A stretch of 64,000 nt of DNA from Cryptomeria japonica (GCF_030272615.1 NC_081415.1:600050644-600114643); one strand, 5' to 3'; shown: positions 33,291 to 44,730, numbered from the stretch's first letter. Numbers and translations are program-made. Notes: a model not told the origin generated them from the letters alone.

Positions 33291-34358
33291 TGGAACAGTA
33301 GGTGCCGGTTGATCTTCTATTATTGCAAAAAAATCCCATCCATTGTCTATCGGTTCTTCATCAAAATCATCAGTAACTCCTTCATCAACATAATAACATG
33401 ATTTGTCTCTATTCTTCTTAAATTTGTATCTCTGATATTCAGGGTTAGGCTTGTATGTTCTTTTAGCTTCTTCTCTCAATCTTGCATGTCTAGCAGGACA
33501 TCTAGATGCCATATGACCAACTTTATTGTAGTTAAAACATTTAAATGGTGCTTTACCTTCATACTTACTTCCAATAGGACCTTTAGGAATTTTCCTTGCA
33601 AATAGTGCTTCAAGTTCTTCATTTTCCCTCCTGATATCTTCAAGCTCTCTTGCATAAAGTGCTTTCCAATCAGATTTATCAGATGATGATGATGATGATG
33701 TAGATGATGATGCTTTGAAGGCTAAATTTGTTTTAATTGTAGCAACATGACCACATTCCTCAAGCTCAAATGCTGAAAGTTTTCCAACCAAGGTATCTCT
33801 AGATACTGATGTATTAGGCATTGTTCTCAACTCATTAATAGCAGTTCCTTTCATTTTGTATGCCGGTGGCAATTCTCTCAAAACTTTAGAGACAATTTCA
33901 TCTTCACTTAAGGAACCTCCACAACATTGTATTCCCAAAACAATTTCATTAACCCTTTCCATAAAAGCAAAAATTCTTTCATCTTCTTCCATTTTCAAAT
34001 TTTCATACCTGACCCAGAAGCATTCCGGTTTTGCAATTTTGACAGTGGTATCATCTTCATTCAATGTCTCTAATTTATCCCAAATAGCTTTAGCAGTAGA
34101 TCAGTCTGGTAATCCCATGATTTGCTAATCTGACAAGGCACTCAAGAGTGCTTCTCTTGCTTTGCAATCATTCTCTTGATCCTTACCCAATGGAGGTGGA
34201 TTAGGTTGACCTAGTGTAGGACCAACATAGCCATTCTATGTAACATCCCATATATCTCTTCCAATGTAATTTAGATGTGTCTCCATTCTGATCTTCCTTA
34301 TACCATAGTTAGTTCCATCAAGTTTCGGACTGTCCTTCGTGAAAAAGTTAGCTGCCAT
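33291..34358 (-). pseudogene. copia Gag (E3)
   Basis: Start codon at 34358 on the minus strand, about 45 bp after the primer site. The first ~95 codons contain three stops; the rest is open (33066-34064). The UBN2-type core includes RYENLKMEEDERIFAFMERV and KVLRELPPAYKMKGTAI, then a Ser-rich run (encoded by ATC/TGA-type triplets near 33680-33710), a Glu-rich helix and one zinc knuckle, CFNYNKVGHMASRC, where the second Cys is Tyr. A basic tail (KRTYKPNPEYQRYKFKKNRD) precedes the protease. It packaged element RNA. Confidence 0.87.
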
Positions 34359-34401
34359 AGAATCTCCTCAAGTTGTTAAACTTCTGCAAAAAGAGAACTT
34401 A

Positions 34402-34414
34402 GTGCTGATACCAA
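34402..34414 (-). promoter_or_regulatory. Primer binding site of E3
   Basis: Minus strand ATTGGTATCAGCAC follows the 5' LTR; matches initiator tRNA-Met except near its end. Confidence 0.85.
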
Positions 34415-34415
34415 T

Positions 34416-35478
34416 TGTTAGGACCTAGAGGAAAATGAGAAGGGGGGGGGGGGGTGAATCAGTTGTCTATTAATTTTGACCCAAATATAACTTAATCAAA
34501 CTTGATACATAATACTAGTAAACCAAACTTAATGCCAGTTAACAAATTAACAGTTAATATTAATATCGGTGAAACTTAATGCATGAAACAGAAAGAGAAA
34601 CAACATCCACAACACATAACACAGAGATTTGTAAGTGGAAACCCTGTAAGGGGAAAAACCACAGTGGGAAAACTTACCCATAATCAGATCATACTACTAC
34701 AGATAGTATGTGTGTACAAATGGGGTCTACACATGCAGAAAGGCCAACTACCTAGAGCTCACTGCTCAATCACAAGATGGGAGTCACACTGACTACAATT
34801 GGATGATTAAATCCAATGATAATATAATGCTCAAAGTAGCATCTCCAATGCTAGATTCAGTACCGGTTAAGCTCTGATAATCACCTTCAAACCTTCCTTG
34901 AACCTTCTCTATGGTCTACTCATATGATCTTCAATATTCACACATACAATGTTACAATACCATAACCTTACATTCATTTCTTACATCTCACAATTGAGAT
35001 CTTATATTTATACCAAAACCTAAGACCAAATGTGTAGGTTAGCTCACTAAGAATATTACAATTAAATCATTTACAAGTAAGTCAAGATGTGATGCATCAT
35101 GTCGACTCAATGTAATTACAACAATACCAATTGATTAAATCATCTCCATAATGTGTCGTACTATTCTAGAATAGATAATGCATGCCGGTCCATAACTTAA
35201 ACCAATTTGCCGATAACAGCAACTATGTCAACCCGATTAGACCAATAACCAAAATACCAAAACCAAGTGTCCAAACCATGTCTCTGACATAACCAAGTGA
35301 TCTCCAGATGATAACAAGTCATCCTAAGTGCTGATGAACAATATAACCTGTCGGTGAACCAAATACTGGTGATTGTGCATAAGTCACTGAACTTGCCGGT
35401 GAACATAACCAAAGATCTCTAGAGGATAAGTGTTGACATCAATAACAAAACCAATGCAACATATCCATAATACCAACA
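34416..35478 (-). repeat. 5' LTR of E3
   Basis: 1063 bp from TGTTAGGACCTAG to TAATACCAACA; a 14-base G run at 34442-34454. Homologous over its length to 28743-29831, with scattered substitutions. Confidence 0.92.
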
Positions 35479-35482
35479 CATC

Positions 35483-35957
35483 CTAATAGAAAATTCTTTG
35501 AAATAATGTACAAATATATATAGGGTATGTTGTAACACTGAAATACTTAGAACAAATGTAGATAAAAAAGATAAAGGAGATTCAGGAGAAAATTGCAAGT
35601 ATTGCTAACTCTTTTGATGGATTAATCTCACTGACAACATCAATTGATGGTCAAAATTTGATCTTGGAGAACCAAATTTCTGCTCTTGAGAAGGAAAGAG
35701 ACAAAATAATTTGAAGAGCCAGAAGTCTGAGAGGCTTGGTGAGTCCAAGATTGGATTCACTCTATGTACATAAGAAAGAATGCATGGATATGGTGGGAAA
35801 GCCCATACCGATAGAGGTAAACGAAAAAGAATCTTTTGCACATTTATTGAGTGGACTTGCATCTATTTCTGACACATTCAAAACTAGCTGGGATACTTAT
35901 GTAGAGTTATTGGAGAAGGCTTATTCGGAAATTTTGAAATTGGTCAAGCTCTGGTAA
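35483..35957 (+). pseudogene. E4 ORF2, 3' part
   Basis: Continuation of E4 ORF2 beyond E3. After the joining CTAAT, a stop at about 35507 and frame changes lead to a helical segment (IKEIQEKIASIANSFDGLISL, ENQISALEKERDK) and then 35736-35957, which reads SLYVHKKECMDMVGKPIPIEVNE and ends LEKAYSEILKLVKLW. No domain is recognised. It is followed at once by the polypurine cluster, so this is the ORF's C-terminus. Confidence 0.6.
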
Positions 35958-36226
35958 GAGATTTTTGGGGATATTTAGTGTGCAATTCCTATTATTTGAC
36001 ATGATTTTTAGAATTCTTAATGGCATTGATGTCAAAGGGGAGTATAGATGTGAAAAAGAATAAAAAAGTTGCATACATAAGGGGGAGCCATGGAGGTTTT
36101 GAAGTTTTTGGAGATATGGAGTATTTTGCATATTCAGCTCAAGGGGAGTAGGGCAGGATGAAACCGACAGATGAAACCTTGACCATTTTTAACATGAGTG
36201 TTGCCATCAATGCCAAAGGGGGAGAT
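35958..36226 (+). promoter_or_regulatory. Polypurine tract cluster of E4
   Basis: Purine-rich runs near 36033 (TCAAAGGGGAGTATAG), 36080 (CATAAGGGGGAGCC), 36143 (CTCAAGGGGAGTAGGG) and, next to the 3' LTR, 36211-36226 (GCCAAAGGGGGAGAT). Only the last is in the normal plus-strand primer position. Confidence 0.8.
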
Positions 36227-37146
36227 TGTTTGCAATTGACACTCTATTGGTTGGTTTCACTATGTTGTCATTGATGGCAACATGATTTTGTGTGCTGGCT
36301 TCATGTTTTGATTCTATGGTGTACCAACAGACACTTCACAGATTCTACACTGGCACCAACATCGGCAAGACAAAAGACTTATTTGGTCACCGGAAAGGAA
36401 GGCCGATATGGTATAGTAAAGGTCATCGGTATTGGAGGCCGACATATCTTGGATCCCACATCGACAATTTGTTTTAATATTTATACATTTATGTTATTTG
36501 GTCTACATATAATCTGATATTGTATATATCTTTGTAAGCCGACATAAGGCATAAAATTGTATAGGTTATATAGGTCAGTTTGATTAGATCATTATGAATG
36601 AATGTAATGGAGGTAATGGATCATGATGCAAAATTATTTAGAGAGATTATGTATATGAGGAAATTATTGTAAGAGTTATTCCAGTAAAGGGGTTTTGGGT
36701 TTCTAACCAGAACAGACAGAACTTAAACCAGAGCTGTATTCTGGCATAAAAGATGCCATCTGAGTAGTTCACACTTCTCCAGATTGTTGTCTAGAATTTT
36801 ATGTATTTAGTGTGTCTCCTATTGTGATTGAGCAATGTGCTTTAGGCTGTAAGCCTTCTTGTAAGTGCAGGCCCCTCATATTTTGTAATATCTCTTCATA
36901 TGACCAGTGGATTGATATTGTGGGTCACAAATCCCACCGTGGTCTTTACTCTTTGAGGTTTTCCACATATAAATCTGTGTGTTATGATTCTCATTTATGT
37001 GTTTGTCTTATTGGTTGCTTTACTTCTTTCAATTCTATATGTACCGGTATACTGGTTGGTGTATGAATGTTTTAATAAGGCTAAAATCAACTATTTTTAT
37101 ATAACACTAATTCACCTCCCCCTCTTAGTGTTATTTGTTTCCAACA
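36227..37146 (+). repeat. 3' LTR of E4
   Basis: TGTTTGCAATTGAC to TTGTTTCCAACA, homologous to 23534-24464. It lacks a 16-bp piece present near 23937 in the 5' copy. Its terminal hairpin (37101-37110 / 37125-37134) pairs perfectly with one changed base pair. Confidence 0.93.
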
Positions 37147-37396
37147 ACTCTTTCCTTCTACACAAATATTCTCTCCCCTTGAAATCACTACACATTTTTT
37201 CACATGAATCTCTCCCCCTTTGACATCAATGACAAATACACATATTTACACCACAAAACTCAAAACTGACTCATTGACTACCCCCCCAAAGTAACAACCT
37301 CCACTCATCAATCTAGATCACATGATATGATTGTGAATTGCACCAGACTGATGCATTCCAATGCACCTTAGTTCTGATCAGGAAAGACAATCACCC
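37147..37396 (-). promoter_or_regulatory. E2 interior between E4 and RNase H, with purine runs
   Basis: Continuation of the E2 3' region after the ACTCT duplication. Minus-strand purine runs at about 37170 and 37208 (CAAAGGGGGAGAGATTC) and 37278 repeat the polypurine motif. No gene. Confidence 0.7.
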
Positions 37397-38078
37397 CTAG
37401 CTTCCCTCTGAGATACTCAAAGTATCTTTAGGAAAAGGCTTCATAAAGATGTCTACAATCTGTTCCTTTGTAGGCACATACTCCAATCCGATTTCCTTCT
37501 CATTTACCTTGTCGCTCAAAAAGTGAAACTTGATAGATATATGCTTAGTCTTTGAATGCAACACCGAATTCTTAGAAATGTTAATTGCACTTGAATTTTC
37601 ATAGTAAATAGCAATAGGCTCATCATACACAACTTTGATATCTTTCAACATTTGCTTCATCCATATAACCTGAGTACAATTTTGAGTAGCAACAATATAT
37701 TCCACCTCTGTAGTAGATAAAGAAATTGAATTCTTTTTTTTACTCAACCATGAAACCAACCTTTTTCCCAAGAAATGCACCACCACTAGTACTTTTTTGG
37801 TCATTAACATCTCCTGCCCAATCAACATTAGTAAAAGAACTCAAAGTAAAATAATCATCTTTAGGGTACCATAAACCAAAATCAACAGTTCCTTTCAGAT
37901 ACCTAAAGATTCTTTTAATAACAACAACATGGGATTCCTTAGGATGAGCTTGAAATATAGCAACAAGACAAACAACAATCATAATATCTAGTCTAGTTTG
38001 AGTCAAATATAACAATCCACCAATCATAGATCTATATCTAGCTTGATTTGGTTCAAGTGAATCACCATCCTTAGTCAT
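37397..38078 (-). pseudogene. copia connection and RNase H (E2)
   Basis: Two overlapping frames joined by a frameshift near 37780. The upper (37740-38078) has RSMIGGLLYLTQTRLDIM, IFRYLKGTVDFGLWY and the D-W-A-G-D RNase H entry (TNVDWAGDVNDQKSTSGG). The lower (37397-37828) continues SWLSKKKNSISLSTTEVEYI, the YYENSSAINISKN block (E for the usual D of CDN) and SKTKHISIKFHFL, ending YVPTKEQIVDIFMKPF. These are the standard copia RNase H motifs with the key acidic residues partly kept. Confidence 0.88.
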
Positions 38079-39000
38079 CCAATCACCATAGGAGTCCCAA
38101 CTGGCTTTGTGTCCTCTAAACCAAACTTCTTCAACAATTATTTCACATACTTTGACTGTGATATAAAGATCCCTTTTTTTGACTGTGTAATTTGCAATCC
38201 CAAAAAGAATTTCATCTCTCCAATCATAGACATTTCAAACTCATTCTGCATCTCATTATCAAATTCTTTGCACAAACTATCATTTCCTCCAAAATAATAT
38301 CATCAACAAAAAATTCAATAATCAAAATATTATCACGATCAATCTTGAAATACAAATTACTATCAATAGTACCTCTATTAAATCCAAGCTCAATAGATAC
38401 CTATCTAGTCTAGCATACCAAGCTCTTGGCACTTTCTTCTATCCATACAATGCTTTCTTCAACTGGCACACCATGTCTCTCTGATCAGTCAATAGAAATC
38501 CATCTAGTTGCTCTATATACACCTCTTCTTCCAATTGTCCATTTAGAAATACTGACTTGACATCCATCTAATAGACTTTGAAATATTTGTAAGCCCCATA
38601 AGCAAGAAATAATCTCACGTCTTCAATCCTTGTCACCGGAGCAAAAGTCTCTTCAAAATTAATTCCTTCCATTTGAGAATATCCTTTACAAACAAGTCTA
38701 GATTTATTTCTAACAACTTCACCTTGCTCATTTGATTTATTCTGAAAGACCCATTTAATTCCATTTACATTTTTGTCTTTAGGTTTGGGTACAAGAGTCC
38801 ATGTATTGTTCTTTTCAATCTGATTCAATTCTTGTTCCATTGTTTTTACCCGATGTTCATATTTACATGCTTCATTCACATCCTTAGGTTTAATCTTAGA
38901 AATCAAAAAACTTTCAACCTGATCTTCTGCAATTCTTATCCTATTCTGAACACCTTTATCTCTATCTCCTGTGATCTAATTTTCTGAATGATTCAATCTT
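38079..39000 (-). pseudogene. copia reverse transcriptase (E2)
   Basis: Start block in 38568-38906 ([54 protein letters not shown]). Beyond a frameshift at 38567, the palm pieces continue down to about 38109, with LDKYL-like sequence near 38400 and the catalytic box FFVDD near 38295-38315. Stops and a lost segment after VKSVFLNG-like sequence break the domain. It is more decayed than E1's RT. Confidence 0.82.
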
Positions 39001-39199
39001 ACATGCCTGGGAGTGTTCGAATTTTCTTGATTTTCTGACTCTTGAGCTCTTTATTATGCACGTGCACTAGTTCCTTCATCTCGATTCACTGGATTCACTG
39101 GAATGATCTGAACTTGATTCTGGGTTTGCAGTTGCTTTCCTTTGTTTTCACTGACGTTCTGATCATCTGAATCATATCCACAAGATCTAGTTTGTCTCT

Positions 39200-39990
39200 C
39201 ATTGCTTTCATCAACTTTGACATTAGCACTCTCAACTATCTTTCTTAGTTTCTTGTTATAACATCGGTAGCCCTTTCTTTTGTTAGAATAACCAAGAAAT
39301 ATTCCTTCATCACATCTAGCATCAAACTTCCCTAAATCTTCATCTCTTCTGATATAGCATTTACTTCCAAAAAAATTGAAATATTTTTAAAAGTAGGAGC
39401 ATGAACAAACCATAGTTCATAAGGAGTCTTACTGTATCACCTTTAATATGCACCCAATTAAGAGTATACATTGTACTACTCACAACTTCTCTCCAATAAA
39501 TATATGAAATGTTTGCTTGCAACATCATTGTCCTAGCAGCTTCCTAAATGGTTTTGTTCTTCCTTTCCACTACTCCATTTTACTGAGGGGTTCTCGAAGT
39601 AGATAACTATGTTTTTATCCTATGCTCTTCATAGAATGCATTAAACTCATCGGAAATGAATTCTCAACCTTTGTCAGATCTCAAATAATTTGGCTTCAAA
39701 CGTGTCTTAGTCTCAACTATAGATTTGAAAATCTTGAACTTCTCCAATGCTTTAGACTTCTCCCTTAATAAATTAACCCACATCATCCTTTAATAATCAT
39801 CAATCAACAACATGAAATATTTGTCTCCTTGCAAGATTCTAACTCTAGAAGGTCCACACGATCTAATAATCCATTAGAAAAAAATACTTCTTACTCTTGA
39901 AAGATATTCTGGTTTGTTTCCCTAATTGACATTCCTTGCACATAGGGTTGGAAAGTTTCATCAACTTAGGAAGACCTCTTACAACCTAAG
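39200..39990 (-). pseudogene. copia integrase (E2), heavily decayed
   Basis: No frame longer than 60 codons survives, but the minus strand still matches integrase in order: DDY..MMWVN-like sequence near 39780, CLRSDKG-like sequence near 39670, ERKN near 39560, and SKCYIRRDE and FLG-like blocks near 39340. The domain is inferred from position and similarity with 1791-2200. No function remains. Confidence 0.65.
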
Positions 39991-40037
39991 TAGAATTTAT
40001 CTTAACAATATTATCAAAATTCTTATGACACATCCTT

Positions 40038-40420
40038 CTATGCCACAACCAACTTTTTATCGGAGCTATTCAAGTGAAAGATATTACCTTTAGTCTTTGT
40101 ACTTGATGTAATCTCAATTCTGGAGCTACCCAAGATTCTACACTTTCCATTCTTGAACTGAAGATCATAACCCTTATCAACCATCCATCCAACACTCAAA
40201 AGATTATGCTTCAGGCATTCTACATACAAGACATCATCAGTATTGTGCTTACCATCAAGAGAAATAGAACCTCTACTATGAATTATGCCAGCTTTATCAT
40301 CTCCAAATTTCACAAGTCCTCCTTTATAATTCTCCAAGCTCACAAACTTACTCTTATCACCTGTCATATGCTGAGAGAATCTGTTGTCTATTACCCTTTC
40401 ATCTTTCTCTTCAACCTATG
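40038..40420 (-). pseudogene. copia protease and GAG-pre-integrase (E2)
   Basis: The catalytic motif is damaged: V-I-D-N-R-F-S in place of V-I-D-S-G-C-S, removing the Ser-Gly after the catalytic Asp. Then comes the 109-codon frame SKFVSLENYKGGLVKFGDDKA...LYVECLKHNLLSVG...GNIFHLNSSDKK. The pre-integrase zinc ligands lie below 40040 in broken frame. Protease is inactive on sequence grounds. Confidence 0.82.
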
Positions 40421-41476
40421 CAGCCAAAGCTCTTTCCACATTCATGCAGCTAGTAGAATTAGTAGGCATTGGATCATCTTCCTTGATAGCAATAAACACC
40501 CATTCATTATCACTTGTATTTCCCTTATCTGATTCATCATCTGAAACACCTTCATCAACAACATAATAACATCTTTTTTGAAATTTAGCCTTTTAAATTT
40601 TCTTATGAACTCTTTCTGAACATCTTGAGGCAAAATGTCCTATCTTATTACGTGAAAAACATTTAAGAGGCAAATTTCCTTCATACTTACCGACTCCTTT
40701 AGGTAATCTCCTAGCAATCAATGCTTTAAGCTCCTTAATCTCTATCTCTTCTTCTTCTATCTCCTTCATCTCTTTCTCATATCTTGACATCCTCCTTGAA
40801 GAACTCTCACCCGGATCATATCTTTTCTTATCCTTTCCAAAATAGTAGCTTTGAATTCAAATTCTACCTTAGGAAGGGGGTCACCAAATTCACTCAATTC
40901 AAAGGATGATAAATTAACAATCAACATGTCTCTAGTCACATCAGTAATGGTCCAAATCTCCTCAATAGAAACAACTTTATGTTTGTAGGATGCAAGTAAG
41001 GCTCTAAGCACTTTAGCAACAATCTCTAATTCTTCCAACTTTCCACCGACACATATGATATTGCACACAATGTCATTCACCTTCTACATAAAAGAAGTAA
41101 TGTTCTCATCTTTTCCCATCCTCAACATCTCATACTTTCCTTTTAGGCTCTACAACTTAGCAATCTTCTAATAGCTATCATCTTGATATAGGGTCTCCAA
41201 CTTCTTCCAGATCTCATGAGCAGTTTGCAATTCCATAACATTTGCCATTTTAAAATCTGTCAAGGCACTCATAAATGCATCCTTAGCTCTAATATTACAT
41301 TCAACTTCCTTAATCTCATCTAGAGTTGAAGGTCCATTTGCAGGAACAATATACTTGTTCTTTGTAATAGTCCAGTAAGATTCGCCAATGCATCTGATAT
41401 GACATTCCATGCAGCTCTTCCAAAAAGAGTAGTTAGTACCATCAAATATTAGACTATCCTTCTTGTAAGAGGCCAT
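40421..41476 (-). pseudogene. copia Gag (E2)
   Basis: Start at 41476 (MASYKKDSLIFDGTNYSFW), about 42 bp after the primer site, so the start is well supported. Two pieces (41168-41476, 40766-41080) with stops between them hold the UBN2-type core (HEIWKKLETLYQD, AKVLRALLASYKHKV). A third frame (40593-40790) holds KEMKEIEEEEIEIKELKALIARRLP and one knuckle, CFSRNKIGHFASRC, with Arg for the second Cys. A C-terminal acidic linker follows. Non-functional. Confidence 0.85.
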
Positions 41477-41517
41477 CCTGAATCACCTCAAGTGGTTAAG
41501 CTTATTTGGAGGAACCT

Positions 41518-41530
41518 GCTCAGATACCAA
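41518..41530 (-). promoter_or_regulatory. Primer binding site of E2
   Basis: Minus strand TTGGTATCTGAGC, one base from the initiator tRNA-Met site, separated from the LTR by a single base. Confidence 0.88.
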
Positions 41531-41531
41531 G

Positions 41532-42913
41532 TGATGAAATGACTCTGATTATGGGCAGACAACTTAGAGGGGGGTGAATCAGATGTCTCACAAACTCACA
41601 CAAATTAAACTTAAACTTTGATTTGATTATTAAGCATGAAAGCATGAATAACCAACACATCAAGAACACACATAACACCAAGATTTTTGATGTGGAAAAC
41701 TTGGTCAAGGGAAAAACCATAGTAAGATCCTACCCACAATATGATGATACTCTATTAGAAATATATGAAATATTAAAATGGGGAATGCACATGCATTCAG
41801 GTACACTGCCTAGAGCTCATTGCTCAAAAATAACAAAGGGATACAACCCTAGGAAGACTCACTATCTTACAAACACATTCAGATTACATTTGGAAGATCA
41901 TGAACTGATCAAATAACATCTCCTAATGCCTGGCTACAGTTCTGATTAAGCACATAAACAACTTCTCTTCACTCTTCTTCTCTTCCTCTGAAAGATATAT
42001 GCGTTATTTTCTCATACACATTTGATTCTCATCCATACACTTACTCGCACACTCAATTACAAATATATTACATCTATTTATACATGACATAAACCTCACT
42101 AAGGTCAACTCAACACTCATCATCTAATTACAAAAATATAATCACACGATACAAAATCAAATGCGGACCAAACAATGTCGACTAAGACATATCATAGACC
42201 CATATCACATGCCTCGAATATGAAATATCTCCAAGAATAATGCATCAAACATCTGAAACATGCTACAAGCATCTGGTCAGCCAAAACAATTAAGAGCAAC
42301 AAAACATCAGAGAAAATCATCAATTACGCGCACAATGATTGATGCAGACCACCAACACAAAAGGAGCATGATCCAGAAAACATCCATAAGACTCATGAAC
42401 TACCACCACAACATCCACAACAACTCAAATTACTAGAAGCATATCATCATCATCATATCGAACTTCAAGAACACATACTGCAATGACTATCAACCTAGAA
42501 AAAATCGCTTGCGGAGCTCCAAACCATGAACCATCTAAATTGAAGACACACATCAACGTCCCAAACATAACTCCAAATCTCCAGATCAATATATTACAAT
42601 GTGGAGCAATGCAGATCAAATTACTAACATACTAACATCACTGAACAATAGAAAAACTATCGACAACACAGATAACTATAACTCACTCAAATCTACATGC
42701 GGACCTTTGAAAATTATGTTGAATCATCTAAACACAAACCTCTAAAAACCCTTTGATCTGCAAAAACTGATCATCAACATGCTGAACAAACTCACTTACT
42801 GACCTCAACTAAAACACTATCATAGATAGAGAAATATGTTGACATCAATGACAACACATCTCTAAGATATTATTAAAGCACATATTTGAAGCAATATCTT
42901 CAAATATCAAACA
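41532..42913 (-). repeat. 5' LTR of E2
   Basis: 1382 bp from TGATGAAATGACTC to ATATCAAACA, homologous to 22073-23449. TATA-like TATAAATAGA on the minus strand at about 42067-42076. Confidence 0.9.
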
Positions 42914-43384
42914 CTTTCTTTGCTATGACATCCATGCTTTCTTCTTACTTCTCCCTATGAGCTCATAGATTTTCTAGTTGTTGGAACTTGGTTCATCATT
43001 CAACCCATGATCTTTCTCTTTCCATGTGACTATTTGTGTTCTTGTAATAGAATTCCAAGAATGATATTAGTGCCTGAGACATTTTGATTCTCGAGTTCTC
43101 TACAATTAGTTGAATTGGAGCATTTTTTTTAATACTAACCCCTTTTGTTGTGTATCTTTTGTCTTTGTTTGACTTATTTTTTGTCTTTGTCTTATTCTTT
43201 GTTCCTTGCATGTGGTTTTATGAGCTAGGATCCTATGATTGGGTGCTTGATTCCTCAAAATTAGTGATATCTTACCTCTTTATGATCTTGTTCCTAGTTG
43301 CTCCTCTGTCTTTCTCTTCCCCATATTTGTACTTTACCACACATGTTTGCATAGCCTCACACTCACATTAAGGTGGGGGCTAAA
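42914..43384 (+). other. E5 interior remainder with polypurine tract
   Basis: The short 3' end of E5 after the E2 insertion. No gene. It ends with AAGGTGGGGGCTAAA (43370-43384) directly before the 3' LTR, a normal gypsy polypurine tract. Confidence 0.75.
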
Positions 43385-44730
43385 TGTAGCATCATAAATT
43401 GTAACCAATATAATTGACACCTCACTTTTGTGCTCCCACTTTAGCATGTCCCATCATAGTTCTCCTCTAGGCTCTTTTAGGCCAATTTTACTCTAAATAT
43501 GATGTCACTTGTCTGCACAGATAAGTGGAACCCATCCTGGGACCTTTCCCTCAGTTTTATAACCTTGTTTGTCATATTTTGAGTAGACAAGGGCACTTGG
43601 GGCATCCCTATCTAGATTAGGGTGTCCTCGATGCTGTGGTTCCCCTTAAACAAGCCCCAATTTAAATAGGACCAAGCACTCTCCATTCCCAATGGATTTT
43701 GGTCCCTATGTCTCAATGTGACCATTGGAGGTTAGTCTAATTAGTAATTTACCTATGGAACCCTATATAAAAACATCCTATCAATTTATTTTTACCTAGA
43801 GAGATATTTATCTGTCATCGTGCATTCATCAAGTAGTCATCATCAATAATTCTCAAGAATTTAAGGCAGCATTTGATCTCAACATATGATTCAAAAATCA
43901 TGGAGAAAATCACATCAATTCTCATGCAAGGATGTGTACTTGATTAATTCATTTTCATTTTTTGTCAGGTCATGTTATTGCATCAACATTTGTGATCACA
44001 TTCAAAGAGCATTGCATCAACAAATTCAATGTCATTGTAGATCCGAGGTATTACGATACAAAGTTTACTTCAACATTTCAATTACTATTTCAATTTAGGT
44101 TAATTCCTAAAATATGGTTAGACCTAAGGAAAACCCATATCAACAACCCTATTTATTTTTCTTTGTGTGTAGGAAATTGTCTCAAGAGCTATGAACAAGG
44201 AATTTGACAGTGTCTAGATGACGATAATCTAACTTAGATTTTGAACACACAAAAAGTAGAGGACCAAGATGACTAACTCCCCTCAGTCTCAGTAATTTTT
44301 GATGACCTTCTGATGATAGATTCTATTCATCATCTTGATCTAGAATACATCAAGTCTATTTGCCCACAATATTTGGAGGACCAAGGCGACCTACTTGCCC
44401 CGATCCCAAAAATTTAGTGCAATCTTTTTTCCATAGGTTCTTATCTATTTTTCATCCTCCAATCATAGTTTACAACTCTGCATGATATCTGGAACATTCT
44501 GGTACTCTTGTTTCATGTCAATTTATCATCATTTGTCCTTGATCTAGCATTGTAATTCAATCCTAATTATAATTCAATTTCAACTCTAACAAGGGAAGGA
44601 TTAACTTGATATGAATCTTGTCATTTTAGGATTGGATAAATCAAATTCCCTTCCCTTAATGAAAGTTTAGTTCAAGGTAAAATTAGTGTATTTTTCATTT
44701 TTTCTTCCATCTAAACATATCCCACCTTTA
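43385..44730 (+). repeat. 3' LTR of E5
   Basis: Starts TGTAGCATCATAAATTG and matches 17807-19152 to about 44700. The last ~40 bp diverge, so the end is an estimate. TATA box CTATATAAAA at 43761-43770. Confidence 0.78.

Larger units (their letters stand above)
28743..35482 (-). mobile_element. Ty1/copia element E3, inserted in E4 ORF2
   Basis: LTRs 28743-29831 (3') and 34416-35478 (5') with all copia genes on the minus strand. Target duplication CTAAT is at 28738-28742 and 35483-35487. Removing E3 and one CTAAT restores the E4 frame across the join (LysLeuIle then GluAsn). Four extra bases, CATC, lie between the 5' LTR end and its CTAAT. It is among the youngest insertions in this nest, yet Gag and pol already have stops and frameshifts. 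Confidence 0.95.
23534..37146 (+). mobile_element. Copia-type non-autonomous element E4 with Gag and unassigned ORF
   Basis: LTRs of 931 bp (23534-24464) and 920 bp (36227-37146) flank an interior that, with E3 removed, is about 5 kb. A perfect ACTCT duplication (23529-23533 and 37147-37151) defines both ends. It has the copia initiator-Met primer site and polypurine tract but no protease, integrase, RT or RNase H. It carries a coiled-coil, four-knuckle Gag and a long unassigned ORF. It needs enzymes from other copia elements to move. The LTRs differ at roughly one base in ten by eye over the first 250 bp. Confidence 0.88.
22073..42913 (-). mobile_element. Ty1/copia element E2, split by E4
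   Basis: A minus-strand copia element with LTRs 22073-23449 (3') and 41532-42913 (5'), each about 1.38 kb. Own internal sequence is 23450-23533 and 37147-41531: Gag, protease remnant, integrase, RT, RNase H. Target duplication is CTTTA (22068-22072) against CTTTC (42914-42918), four of five, inside the E5 3' region. E4 lies just inside the 3' end, after the polypurine tract. All domains are decayed, making it one of the older insertions. Confidence 0.9.
17807..44730 (+). mobile_element. Ty3/gypsy-type element E5 without pol, hosting a four-level nest
   Basis: Two direct LTRs (17807-19152 and 43385 to about 44730) flank about 3.4 kb of own internal sequence (19153-22072 and 42914-43384). The remainder is copia element E2 and its contents. 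The 5' LTR is followed by a TTTTGGTGAACCCGACA primer-like site and the 3' LTR is preceded by the polypurine tract AAGGTGGGGGCTAAA. No Gag core, protease, RT or integrase is visible, only an unassigned ORF (19425-20650) and repeats, so this is a non-autonomous element. Its LTR start and LTR hairpin match E6, E8 and E9. Confidence 0.8.
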
